From: Knoellia locipacati
Lineage (GTDB): Bacteria > Actinomycetota > Actinomycetes > Actinomycetales > Dermatophilaceae
Assembly: GCF_007992835.1 (NCBI RefSeq)
Contig: NZ_BKBA01000003.1
Coordinates: forward strand, 310,001 to 374,000
DNA: 64,000 nt
Direction of reading: 5' to 3'
Part shown: positions 56,304-63,535 of the stretch, one piece after another
Numbering within the stretch: position 1 is the stretch's first letter
Layout: each line of letters opens with the position of its first letter
Made by a program: the position numbers and the translations under genes
The notes under the pieces: generated by a model
Database searches by the model: none
Told to the model about the DNA's origin: nothing
Seen by the model: the letters and a program-made list of their open reading frames with translations, nothing else

Positions 56304-56314
56304 GCCCGTGGGTC

Positions 56315-57316
56315 TCAGCGCCGCGAGTCGCTCGGGTCGGCCGGCGGCGGGTCGACGACGCGCTCGAAGTCGACGTCGATCTGCTGGTACTGCTTGAACC
56401 TGCCGATGCGGGCCTGCTGCGCGTACGCGCGGCGGTCGCCGTCGGTGAGGTCGACGTTGTCGGTGAACGGTGTGAGCAGTGCCCGGGGGTAGAGGTTGTT
56501 GGCCCGCACGACGTCGGCCTCGGCGAACAGGATCGTGCCGAGGGCGGCAAGGTGGAAGAAGGCGAACAGACCGATGACGAGCCCGAAGACCCCGTTGGTC
56601 GCAGAGGTCGAGCTCATCGCTCGCTCGACGAACCCCACTCCATAGGTCTGCAACCCCTGCCAGGTGAGGGCCGCCCCGATGGCACCGACCGCGACCTGTC
56701 GCAGGCTGAGGTCGAGGGCCACGGCTCGGCGCATCCCGAGAGCGAACGCGAGAGCCGTCCCGAGCAGCGTCGCGACGGTCACGGCGCCCCGGGTGAGCAC
56801 CGGGTAGCTGTTGATGCCTCGGGCGCTGAGGATCGTGATCGTGGTCGTGATGACGACGAAGAGCAGGATCGTCAGCAGGAGGACGAAGCTGCGGCCCCGT
56901 GCGTGGAACGGGTTGGGCCGTGCGTTGCGCGGCACCCCCCACACCGAGTTCATCGCGTACTGGAACGCCTGTCCGACACCGAGCCCGCCGTAGAGCGCGA
57001 CGATGCCGCTGACGATGATCCCCGTAGCGCTCCCGCGCAGGGACTGCGGCTCACCCAGCTGCGCTCCGATGACGGGGATCTCCGAGAGCGCGGAGTCCAG
57101 GACCCGCTGCTGGAGGTCGGGATAGTTCGACAGGACGACGCTGAGGACCGTCGTGAAGATGATGAGCAGGGGGAAGAACGACAGGAACGCGTAGTAGGCG
57201 ATGAGGCCCACGAGGTAGCCCGCCTGGTCGTCGAAGAACTTGTAGACGACCGCGAGCGGGTAGCCCACGACGCGGTGCTTGCGCTGGAAGCGGTCCAGCG
57301 AGTCGACGACACCCAC
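56315..57316 (-). CDS. YihY/UPF0761-family membrane protein
   Basis: A 333-residue protein with six membrane segments and the YihY hallmarks LIAYYAFLSFFPLLIIFTTV, ALYGGLGVGQAFQYAMNSVW and FFHLAALGTILFAEAD. Often miscalled ribonuclease BN. Family function is unsettled; envelope or lipid roles are proposed. The C-terminal 60 residues are hydrophilic and acidic. GTG 57316 is chosen because the preceding frame is Arg/Pro-rich non-coding; SD is weak. Its stop is only 11 bases from the stop of the opposing helicase gene. Confidence 0.87.
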   Translation of the reverse strand: MGVVDSLDRFQRKHRVVGYPLAVVYKFFDDQAGYLVGLIAYYAFLSFFPLLIIFTTVLSVVLSNYPDLQQRVLDSALSEIPVIGAQLGEPQSLRGSATGIIVSGIVALYGGLGVGQAFQYAMNSVWGVPRNARPNPFHARGRSFVLLLTILLFVVITTTITILSARGINSYPVLTRGAVTVATLLGTALAFALGMRRAVALDLSLRQVAVGAIGAALTWQGLQTYGVGFVERAMSSTSATNGVFGLVIGLFAFFHLAALGTILFAEADVVRANNLYPRALLTPFTDNVDLTDGDRRAYAQQARIGRFKQYQQIDVDFERVVDPPPADPSDSRR

Positions 57317-57458
57317 GCGACGAATCTCACCACACCGAGGGCCTCGCGACGGCACCAGCCGCGACGTTGCCCGCGAGGTGCCCACGGCAGCTGGCCACCG
57401 CCGGCACCGACCGAGCGGGCCATGGACGGTGGTCGAGCCAGGGTGGAGACTGACCGGC

Positions 57459-57602
57459 ATGAGGGCCAAGGACCTCGTATGCCGGGTGCGCGGGCACCGG
57501 TGGCGCCGGTTCCGTCGCGAGGGTCTCGACATGCGTGAGTGCCGGCGCTGCGGCTACCTCGTGCGTGCCGACTCCGACCGTCCGAGGATGCTCGACCTGT
57601 AG
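57459..57602 (+). CDS. 47-aa zinc-ribbon-like small protein
   Basis: ATG 57459 opens a 47-residue basic protein with CRVRGHRWRRF followed by MRECRRCGYLVR: Cys, His and a C-x2-C pair placed as in small one-finger zinc ribbons (DUF1660-like). The composition is one third Arg plus Cys/His, unlike random frames. It precedes the thioredoxin-fold gene by 34 bp on the same strand. The Val-Cys-Arg codons near its start form a GTATGCCG octamer. Function unknown. Confidence 0.6.
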   Translation: MRAKDLVCRVRGHRWRRFRREGLDMRECRRCGYLVRADSDRPRMLDL

Positions 57603-57636
57603 GTCCGCCGGAGGCAGCGAGCGTCAGGAGGGCGAC

Positions 57637-57924
57637 ATGAGGCTGTACATCTGCTGGGGCACGGGCGGCAACGAGCACCACGACTGCCACAAGGCGCACC
57701 AGGCCCTGGTCGACGCCGGACACAGCCCCGAGATCGTCAAGGCCAGGGGACAGGAGCACCTGCCGCGCCTCCTCCAGCGCAAGGTCCGACGCGAGGTGCA
57801 CGCGCTCACCGGCTCGTTCTTCGTGCCGGTGCTCGTCCTCGACGACGGCACTGCGATCAACCGGCCCGACGAGATCGTCGCATGGGCCCGCGCCCACCCG
57901 GCGGCCTCGGCGGATGCCGAATGA
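57637..57924 (+). CDS. glutaredoxin/GST N-terminal-like thioredoxin-fold protein
   Basis: A 95-residue protein beginning MRLYICWGTGGNEHHDCHKA, where the second Cys and Asp-Cys-His replace the usual CPYC, followed by HQALVDAGHSPEIVK and the cis-Pro/substrate segment FFVPVLVLDDGTAINRPDEI found in GST N-domains and glutaredoxins. AGGAGG lies at an ideal distance from ATG 57637. Without an intact CxxC it is unlikely to be a standard disulfide reductase; glutathione-like or mycothiol binding is possible. Ends ten bases before the opposing SDR stop. Confidence 0.75.
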   Translation: MRLYICWGTGGNEHHDCHKAHQALVDAGHSPEIVKARGQEHLPRLLQRKVRREVHALTGSFFVPVLVLDDGTAINRPDEIVAWARAHPAASADAE

Positions 57925-57934
57925 CGAAGTCCGG

Positions 57935-58759
57935 TCAGGCGACCATCTGCTCGGACGCGTCCCAGAGGCGCCGGGCGAGCTCGTCGTCGTGGGCGTGCGG
58001 GCTCGACGACGCGGGCTTCTTCTTCTCGTAGTACCCGCCCCGCTCCCACTGCGTCCCGGGCTGCCCCTCCGCCAGCCAGACCAGCTGCTCGGCACCCTTG
58101 CTCGACGAGACGGTGAAGAGGTTGCGCACGATGGGCGTGTGGTAGACGAACCGCATCGGGTGGGTCGTGTCGTGCGCGAAGTTGCTGCCGACGATGCCCG
58201 GGTGGAAGGCGACGGTCGAGATGCCCTGGTCGGCGTAGCGCCGGTGCAGCTCGCGGGTGAAGAGGATGTTGCCGAGCTTGCCGTTGCCGTAGGCGACCTG
58301 CGGTGAGTACGCCTTCTCGTTCTGGAGGTCGTCGATGTCGAACCGGCCGAAGGCCCGGGCCGCGCGCGACGACGTCTGGATGACCGTGGCGTCGCTGGCG
58401 ACGAGCGTCGGCAGGAGCAGCTGGGTCAGGAGGAAGCCCGCGAGGTGGTTGACCTGGAACGTCTTCTCGTACCCGTCGACGGTGAGGGTCCGGTCGCCCA
58501 TGATCCCGCCGGCGTTGTTGGCGAGGACGTCGATCCGGGGGTATGCCGTCGAGAGCTCGTCCGCGAGCCGGCGCACCTGGTCGAGCTCGGCGTAGTCCGC
58601 GAGGTGGAAGGGCGCGCCGAGCTCCTCCGCCAGGGCCCGGGTCTTCTCGGGGCTGCGTCCGACGAGCACGACCCGGTGACCGTGGGCGGTGAGCTCGCGC
58701 GCGGCTGCGGCGCCGATGCCGTCGCTGGCTCCGGTGATGACGATGGTCCTGGGGTCCAT
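57935..58759 (-). CDS. short-chain dehydrogenase/reductase
   Basis: A 274-residue classical SDR similar to WWOX/retinol dehydrogenase-like enzymes. TIVITGASDGIGAAAAREL is the NAD(P) loop, LANNAGGIMGDRTLTV the central motif, IQTSSRAARAFG holds the catalytic Ser and QVAYGNGKLGN the Tyr-x3-Lys. A basic residue after the first strand (VGRSPEKTR) favours NADPH. The substrate is unknown. ATG 58759. Upstream hairpin at 58786-58815 ends the neighbouring transcript. Confidence 0.88.
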   Translation of the reverse strand: MDPRTIVITGASDGIGAAAARELTAHGHRVVLVGRSPEKTRALAEELGAPFHLADYAELDQVRRLADELSTAYPRIDVLANNAGGIMGDRTLTVDGYEKTFQVNHLAGFLLTQLLLPTLVASDATVIQTSSRAARAFGRFDIDDLQNEKAYSPQVAYGNGKLGNILFTRELHRRYADQGISTVAFHPGIVGSNFAHDTTHPMRFVYHTPIVRNLFTVSSSKGAEQLVWLAEGQPGTQWERGGYYEKKKPASSSPHAHDDELARRLWDASEQMVA

Positions 58760-58785
58760 GGAACGGGGTCCTCTCGGGAACGACA

Positions 58786-58815
58786 GAGGGCCGAGTCGGA
58801 TGAGACTCGGCCCTC
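58786..58815 (-). terminator. hairpin terminator, one of a duplicated pair
   Basis: GAGGGCCGAGTC (58786-58797) pairs with GACTCGGCCCTC (58804-58815), loop six bases. It follows the small membrane protein gene on the minus strand. The left arm and flank (ACGACAGA-GGGCCGAGTCGG) recur almost unchanged at 59289-59307. Confidence 0.7.
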
Positions 58816-58897
58816 GAGAAGGGATGGAGCGTCAGGGGTACGCTCCCTCACCTTCTCACGACACATCACACGGCTCGTGGTCCCGCGGCCGCTCAGT

Positions 58898-59140
58898 TCA
58901 GTGCCGCGTCGAGACCGCCTGGACCCGTGAGAGCCCCACGGCCGACACCCCGGCGAGCAGCACGAGCGCGGCACCGACGCGCAGCATGGAGGGCCGCCCG
59001 TAGGTGTCCGCGATGTAGACCGAGAGGATCGCCCCGATGGCGCCATAGCCGAAGGCCAGCCAGAGGACGACGGCCGTCGCCCGCGCGACCACGAGCCGGC
59101 CCTGACGGGTCGTCGGCGCGGGTGACCGGAGGTGCCTCAT
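58898..59140 (-). CDS. small two-span membrane protein
   Basis: An 80-residue protein with a basic start (MRHLRSPAPTTRQGRL) and two hydrophobic helices (ATAVVLWLAFGYGAIGAILS and MLRVGAALVLLAGVSAVGLS) joined by a short polar loop. ATG 59140 is favoured; an upstream in-frame GTG would add few residues. No family recognised. It stands alone between the SDR gene and tRNA-Ala, each side bounded by near-identical terminators. Confidence 0.55.
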   Translation of the reverse strand: MRHLRSPAPTTRQGRLVVARATAVVLWLAFGYGAIGAILSVYIADTYGRPSMLRVGAALVLLAGVSAVGLSRVQAVSTRH

Positions 59141-59291
59141 GCCCTTCACCGTGACACGGGCCCGAAGCGATCGGTCACCGCACCGGGGGCCATCTTGGGA
59201 TCGGCCCAACCGGCCCAACCCGCTGCCGGAGATGCACTAGTCGGTTCCCGGCGGCCACCGTGCGGCACGGCCCGCACGGGTCAGGAGACGA

Positions 59292-59325
59292 CAGAAGGGC
59301 CGAGTCGGATGACTCGGCCCTTCTG
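59292..59325 (-). terminator. tRNA-Ala terminator, second of a duplicated pair
   Basis: CAGAAGGGCCGAGTC (59292-59306) and GACTCGGCCCTTCTG (59311-59325) form a perfect 15-base stem with a four-base loop, four bases past the encoded CCA of the minus-strand tRNA-Ala. The core is shared with the hairpin at 58786. Confidence 0.85.
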
Positions 59326-59329
59326 CGAC

Positions 59330-59405
59330 TGGTGGAGCTGAGGGGATTCGAACCCCTGGCCTTCTCATTGCGAACGAGACGCGCTACCAACTGCGCCACA
59401 GCCCC
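59330..59405 (-). tRNA. tRNA-Ala (anticodon CGC)
   Basis: A standard 76-base gene with encoded CCA. Acceptor GGGGCTG/CAGCTCC contains the G3-U70 pair that defines Ala tRNAs; anticodon stem TCTCG/TGAGA encloses TTCGCAA (anticodon CGC, reading GCG); the T arm is AGGGG/CCCCT with loop TTCGAAT. A perfect hairpin follows directly. GCG is a frequent codon in this genome, so a dedicated reader fits. Confidence 0.96.
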
Positions 59406-59476
59406 AGAGCGGAGTCACGATAACACCGGGGACAGCCGCGGACGAAACCGGGATCGCCCGGCATACGCTCACACAC

Positions 59477-60691
59477 ATGCGACTTCGTATGCCGTCCAGC
59501 AGGGCCGGTCAGGCCGACCCCGCGGGCCTCCCCCGACTCGGGGCACCAGCGCCTCAGCCCACCACGACGGCCGAGCCCGTCGACACCGACCCGACGCACC
59601 AGCCGGCGGCGTGGCAGGTCCCGATGGGGGTGCGCACGGCGAGTGAATGGGCGTGGCGGCTCATCGTCGTGGCGACCGCGCTCCTCGGGACGCTGTGGCT
59701 CTTCGCCTACCTCTCCGAGGTCACGGTGCCGCTCATCGTCGCGCTGCTGCTCGCCGCCCTCCTCTTCCCCGTCGTGCGCCTGCTGTCCAGGGTGCTGCCG
59801 CGTGGAGCCGCAGCGGGACTCACCGTCGTCGGGACGCTGGCGTTCATCATCGGCGCGCTGAGCTTCGTCGGGTCGCAGTTCACCTCGCAGTTCGGCGACA
59901 TCAGCAACCAGGTCGGGCAGGGCGTCGACGAGGTGCGCAGCTGGTTCCGCACCTCCTTCGGGATCACCGACACCCAGGTCGACGAGTGGATCGACAAGGT
60001 GCGCGAGCAGGCGAGCTCGGGCAGCGGCAGCCTCGGTCAGACCGCCGCCCAGGCCGGCCTCACCGTGACCCACGTCGTCGCCGGGTTCTTCATCGCGATG
60101 TTCGCGCTCTTCTTCTTCCTCTACGACGGCGAGCGGATCTGGGCCTGGGTCGTGCGCCTCTTCCCCCGCACCTCGCGCGACCGCGTCCACACCTCCGGTG
60201 TCATCGCCTGGGGGCAGCTGTCTGCGTTCACCCGCGCCACGATCCTCGTCGCCGCCGTCGACGCCCTCGGCATCGGCATCGTCGCGGCCGTCCTCGGGGT
60301 CCCGTTCGCCTCCGGCATCGCCGTGCTCGTCTTCTTCGGCGCGTTCGTGCCGGTCATCGGCGCGGCGATCTCGGGCGCCGTCCCGGTGCTGCTCGCCCTC
60401 GTCGCCCTCGGACCGGTCCAGGCCCTCATCATGCTCGGCGGCGTCATCGCGGTGCAGCAGCTCGAGTCGCACGTGCTCCAGCCGTTCCTCCTCGGCCGCG
60501 CCGTCCGCGTCCACCCGCTCGCCGTCATCCTCGGCATCGCCGCCGGTGTCGTCGTCGCGGGCATCCTCGGCGCCCTCATCGCCGTCCCCCTCGTCGCCGT
60601 GCTCAACGCGGTCGGCCACCACCTCCTCGACAGCCGAGAGGTCCCCGAGGACCTCGAGGAGGAGGTCGAGGAGGCCGACGCCGAGAAGTAG
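59477..60691 (+). CDS. AI-2E family transporter
   Basis: A 404-residue membrane protein. After a 55-residue Pro/Thr-rich cytoplasmic start come about seven to eight spans with the family blocks LSEVTVPLIVALLLAALLFP, ALFFFLYDGERIWAWVVRLF, and VFFGAFVPVIGAAISGAVPV, ending VQQLESHVLQPFLLGRAVRV. The C-terminus is very acidic (EDLEEEVEEADAEK). Family members export autoinducer-2 in E. coli or exchange Na+/H+ in others; the activity here is open. GTATGCCG copies flank and enter the start (59459, 59487). Confidence 0.88.
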   Translation: MRLRMPSSRAGQADPAGLPRLGAPAPQPTTTAEPVDTDPTHQPAAWQVPMGVRTASEWAWRLIVVATALLGTLWLFAYLSEVTVPLIVALLLAALLFPVVRLLSRVLPRGAAAGLTVVGTLAFIIGALSFVGSQFTSQFGDISNQVGQGVDEVRSWFRTSFGITDTQVDEWIDKVREQASSGSGSLGQTAAQAGLTVTHVVAGFFIAMFALFFFLYDGERIWAWVVRLFPRTSRDRVHTSGVIAWGQLSAFTRATILVAAVDALGIGIVAAVLGVPFASGIAVLVFFGAFVPVIGAAISGAVPVLLALVALGPVQALIMLGGVIAVQQLESHVLQPFLLGRAVRVHPLAVILGIAAGVVVAGILGALIAVPLVAVLNAVGHHLLDSREVPEDLEEEVEEADAEK

Positions 60692-60704
60692 CCCCTCACA
60701 CGAC

Positions 60705-60739
60705 GACGCCGGCCCCCGAGGTTCTCGGGGGCCGGCGTC
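60705..60739. terminator. strong bidirectional terminator
   Basis: GACGCCGGCCCCCGAG (60705-60720) pairs exactly with CTCGGGGGCCGGCGTC (60724-60739) around three bases, with a few more outer pairs. It lies between the convergent AI-2E transporter gene and the GlpR-like gene. Confidence 0.9.
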
Positions 60740-60762
60740 TGTCGTCGTGCGGGGATCTGCGG

Positions 60763-61764
60763 TCAGAGGCCGCTGATCCGTCGCTGGGGAAGCTCGTCGT
60801 ATGCCGTCTCCTCGGCCTCGCGCTCCGGCTCCGCCTGAGGTGCGGCGAAGGGACGCTCGGGCGCCTTGGCCTTCATCGTGTAGGTCGGGCGAGGCACCGG
60901 ACGGGGGTCCCAGGTGAGTGGGATGTCGTCCTCGTCGACCTCGGGCAGGGCCACCTCGTGCTCGGCGGCGGGCTGCTGCACGACCGGCTGCTGCACGACC
61001 GGCTGCTCGACGACGGGCTGCTCGAGGACCGGCTCGGCCTGGGACTCGCTCGTGTGCGCGGAGACGTCGAACGGGGCCGACGTGACCGGGGTCGCGACCT
61101 CGGCCTCGACAGGCTGCTCGGACGACGCGACGGGCTCGGGCGCGACGGCGGGGGCCGCCGGACGGACGGGGGCGGAGGCACGGCGGAGCGGGCGCTGGGC
61201 CTCGCGGCGCGCACGGACCTCGGCCCGGACCCCGGCACGCAGCCAGCCGAAGCCGGCGCCGGCCATGGCGAGCGGCACGAGCGGTGCCCACGCGACGAGG
61301 ACGCCGAACGCGGCGAGCAGACCGAAGACCACCGTGCCGAGGAGCCCGACGACGAGGACGATGCCCCGGGTGGCGCGGCCGGGACGCATCGTCGCGACCT
61401 CCGGCTCGACCTCACGGGCGGGGAGCGGCCGCTGGCGCGGAACGGAGGTGGACTGCGTCGAGGGCGAGGACGCCGACGTCGCCGCCGCGGAGTCCTCACG
61501 CAACATCGTCGAGGCCTCGGCCCGCTTGACCGTCACCTGCGGGCGCATCGCGCGGGCGGGACTCACGGCATACGTGCGGGGTGCCTGGCTGCCCGTGTCC
61601 ACGGTCGAGAGCGGGGCACGCAGCTGCAGGACCCGCATCGTCTCGGAGAAGGCGTCGACGGACCGGATCGTGGCGAGGTGCTCGCGCCGACGGACCCAGT
61701 ACTGGACGAAATAGGCAGCCCAGATCCCGATGATGACCAGGAAGATGAGGCTGCTCGGCTGCAC
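60763..61764 (-). CDS. glpR: GlpR-like membrane protein of the glp-rimJ-glpR locus
   Basis: A 333-residue protein with an N-terminal membrane span (SSLIFLVIIGIWAAYFVQYW) running into VRRREHLATIRSVDAFSETM, two further hydrophobic segments near 130-175, and a long acidic Pro/Gln/Val-rich tail containing EQPVVEQPVVQQPVVQQP. The last 60 residues include a short conserved-looking block (DDIPLTWDPRPVPRPTYTM). Position after the moeA-like and rimJ genes matches the corynebacterial receptor GlpR, which recruits the gephyrin-like Glp to the division site. Identification is by synteny, topology and the LATIRSVDAF-type start; function inferred. Confidence 0.7.
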   Translation of the reverse strand: MQPSSLIFLVIIGIWAAYFVQYWVRRREHLATIRSVDAFSETMRVLQLRAPLSTVDTGSQAPRTYAVSPARAMRPQVTVKRAEASTMLREDSAAATSASSPSTQSTSVPRQRPLPAREVEPEVATMRPGRATRGIVLVVGLLGTVVFGLLAAFGVLVAWAPLVPLAMAGAGFGWLRAGVRAEVRARREAQRPLRRASAPVRPAAPAVAPEPVASSEQPVEAEVATPVTSAPFDVSAHTSESQAEPVLEQPVVEQPVVQQPVVQQPAAEHEVALPEVDEDDIPLTWDPRPVPRPTYTMKAKAPERPFAAPQAEPEREAEETAYDELPQRRISGL

Positions 61765-61790
61765 GGACCCGACGTTATGCGTGCGGGACG

Positions 61791-62456
61791 TCAGGCAGTC
61801 GGACCCCAGTCGGTGTGTCGCCCAAGTGACTGCTGTGACGAGTGGGTCAGACGGGCCATGACACTCTCCCCGTCGAGGTCCTCGGTCGTCAGCGCGAACG
61901 ACCGGTGGTCGCGCCAGTCGCCGTCGATGTGGAGCATCCGCGGCCGCAGCCCCTCGTCGCGGAAGCCGAGCTTGCGCACGACGGCGAGGCTGGCGACGTT
62001 CTCGGGGCGGATGTTGACCTCGACCCGGTGCAACCCCAGCACCCCGAACGCGTGGTCGGCGGCCAGGGCCAGCGCGGTCGGCACGATGCCGCGCCCCGCC
62101 ACGGCCTGGGCCACCCAGTAGCCGACGGTGCAGGAGCGGAACGACCCGAGGACGATGTTGCTCACGTTGACCTGCCCGACGAGCTCACCCCCGGTCTCGA
62201 TGACGAACGGCAGCATCCGCCCGGCGAGCGCCTCCTCCTGGTAGAACGCGACGACGTCGTCGAAGGTGCGCGAGCCGGTGACGCGGACCGGTGAGGTCGC
62301 GTCCCACGGCGAGAGCCAGTGCCGGTTGCGGGCGCGCACCGAGACGTAGTCGTCGGCGTCCTCGTGGCGCAACGGCCGCAGCAGGATCGGGTGGCCGCTC
62401 GGGGTCGTGCCGGTGAGGACGACCGACCACTCCTCGCGGGCGCGGCCCCAGCGCAT
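61791..62456 (-). CDS. rimJ: GNAT acetyltransferase, RimJ-like
   Basis: A 221-residue GNAT protein: HPILLRPLRHEDADDYVSVR at the start, FVIETGGELVGQVNVSNIVL, the acetyl-CoA loop region YWVAQAVAGRGIVPTALALA and the closing VEVNIRPENVASLAVVRKLGF. These are the features of RimJ/RimL enzymes that acetylate N-termini of ribosomal proteins. Its ATG overlaps the moaB stop by one base (TGATG). It lies between the molybdopterin-type genes and the GlpR-like gene, as in corynebacteria. Confidence 0.85.
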   Translation of the reverse strand: MRWGRAREEWSVVLTGTTPSGHPILLRPLRHEDADDYVSVRARNRHWLSPWDATSPVRVTGSRTFDDVVAFYQEEALAGRMLPFVIETGGELVGQVNVSNIVLGSFRSCTVGYWVAQAVAGRGIVPTALALAADHAFGVLGLHRVEVNIRPENVASLAVVRKLGFRDEGLRPRMLHIDGDWRDHRSFALTTEDLDGESVMARLTHSSQQSLGRHTDWGPTA

Positions 62457-62944
62457 CAGTGGTCCCCGCCGGCGAGCTGGCTCAGCGCGTGGCCGAGCAC
62501 GGGCTCGAGGACGGCCAGGGCGTCGCGGACGCCACCCGTCGAGCCGGGGAGGTTGACGACGAGCGTGCGTCCGGCGACGCCGGCGAGCCCCCGCGAGAGC
62601 ATGGCGGTCGGCACGCCGGCGGCGACACCGGCGGCCCGGATCGCCTCGGCGATGCCCGGGACCTCGCGGTCGAGCAGGGGTGCGGTCGCCTCCGGCGTCG
62701 CGTCCGTGGGGCTGATGCCGGTGCCGCCCGTCGTGAGCACGAGGTCGGGGCCGGCGCCGATCGCGGCGACGAGGGTCGAGGAGATCTCGGCGTCCGGCAC
62801 GACGGTGGCGTCGTCGACCACCGCGCCCCACGCGCGCAGCGTCTCGACGATGAGCGCCCCGCCCTTGTCCGGATAGACGCCCTGCGACGCCCGGGTCGAG
62901 GCGGTGACGACGACGGCGCGCCGTCCCGCGAGGTCGGCAGTCAC
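62456..62944 (-). CDS. moaB: MoaB/MogA-family molybdopterin adenylyltransferase-like protein
   Basis: A 162-residue MoaB/Mog fold protein. The nucleotide/molybdopterin-binding [20 protein letters not shown] and the [20 protein letters not shown] block are complete, with the conserved Asp residues. It adenylates molybdopterin before metal insertion. The GTG at 62944 overlaps the moaC stop by four bases. Sits between moaC and rimJ in one transcript with the moeA-family gene. Confidence 0.92.
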   Translation of the reverse strand: MTADLAGRRAVVVTASTRASQGVYPDKGGALIVETLRAWGAVVDDATVVPDAEISSTLVAAIGAGPDLVLTTGGTGISPTDATPEATAPLLDREVPGIAEAIRAAGVAAGVPTAMLSRGLAGVAGRTLVVNLPGSTGGVRDALAVLEPVLGHALSQLAGGDH

Positions 62945-63420
62945 TGCGCGCTCCAGTCGCCGGACCGGCCACCGGACTTCGCGGTGACCCGGACGTCGGT
63001 GATGCGGGCGTGCTTGTCGACGGCCTTGACCATGTCGATGAGAGCGAGCGCGGCGACGGCCACCGCGGTGAGCGCCTCCATCTCGATGCCGGTGCGGTCG
63101 GCCGTGCGGACGGTGGCCGAGATGTCGACCCCGTCGTCGGCGACGTCGAGGTCGACCGCTGCGGCGTGCACCGCGACGGGATGCGCGAGCGGGATGAGCT
63201 CGGGGGTGCGCTTCACCGCCTGTATGCCGGCCAGCCGCGCGACCGCGAGCGCGTCACCCTTGGGGACGGTCCCGTCCCGCAGGGCGGCGACGGCGGCGGG
63301 CGAGAGCAGCACGCGTCCGCGGGCACTGGCCTCACGGGCGGTGACGGCCTTGGCGGAGACGTCGACCATGTGCGCCGTGCCGTCGGCGCGGACATGCGTC
63401 AACCGACCGTTTTCCCCCAC
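62941..63420 (-). CDS. moaC: cyclic pyranopterin monophosphate synthase
   Basis: A 159-residue MoaC, catalysing formation of cPMP with Moa[21 protein letters not shown] at the start, the [19 protein letters not shown] active-site block, [20 protein letters not shown] and the [20 protein letters not shown] Lys-rich site are intact. GTG 63420 is used; TTG 63402 (just before THVRADG) is a realistic alternative. Upstream is a copy of the composite repeat that separates it from the moeA-family gene. Confidence 0.93.
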   Translation of the reverse strand: MGENGRLTHVRADGTAHMVDVSAKAVTAREASARGRVLLSPAAVAALRDGTVPKGDALAVARLAGIQAVKRTPELIPLAHPVAVHAAAVDLDVADDGVDISATVRTADRTGIEMEALTAVAVAALALIDMVKAVDKHARITDVRVTAKSGGRSGDWSAQ

Positions 63421-63431
63421 CTGCCCGCGGT

Positions 63432-63511
63432 CAGCATTATCGGGTGACCCGAGGATGCTGGCCTCGACCCGGGTTGGCATCTCGGGTGGAGCGAGAGGTT
63501 GTCGGGTCGAG
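63432..63511. repeat. composite palindrome-hairpin repeat, copy 2
   Basis: A 29-bp palindrome (63432-63460, CAGCATTATCGGGTGACC to ATGCTG) is followed by a hairpin block (about 63462-63492, arms CTCGACCCG and CGGGTGGAG) and a decayed third block with TCGGGTCGAGC. The first 21 bases match copy 1 at 19617 in all but one position. The loop of the hairpin block is GTTGGCAT here and its complement ATGCCAAC in copy 1, so that block is inverted between copies. Confidence 0.75.
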
Positions 63512-63535
63512 CCCGGGTCGTCGGTGGCCACGAGG

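Noticed and set aside
54482-57538. Plus-strand open frame of about 1000 codons overlapping the helicase fusion and YihY genes
   Set aside because: An out-of-frame shadow of two well-supported genes; no family motifs and extreme Arg/Pro content.
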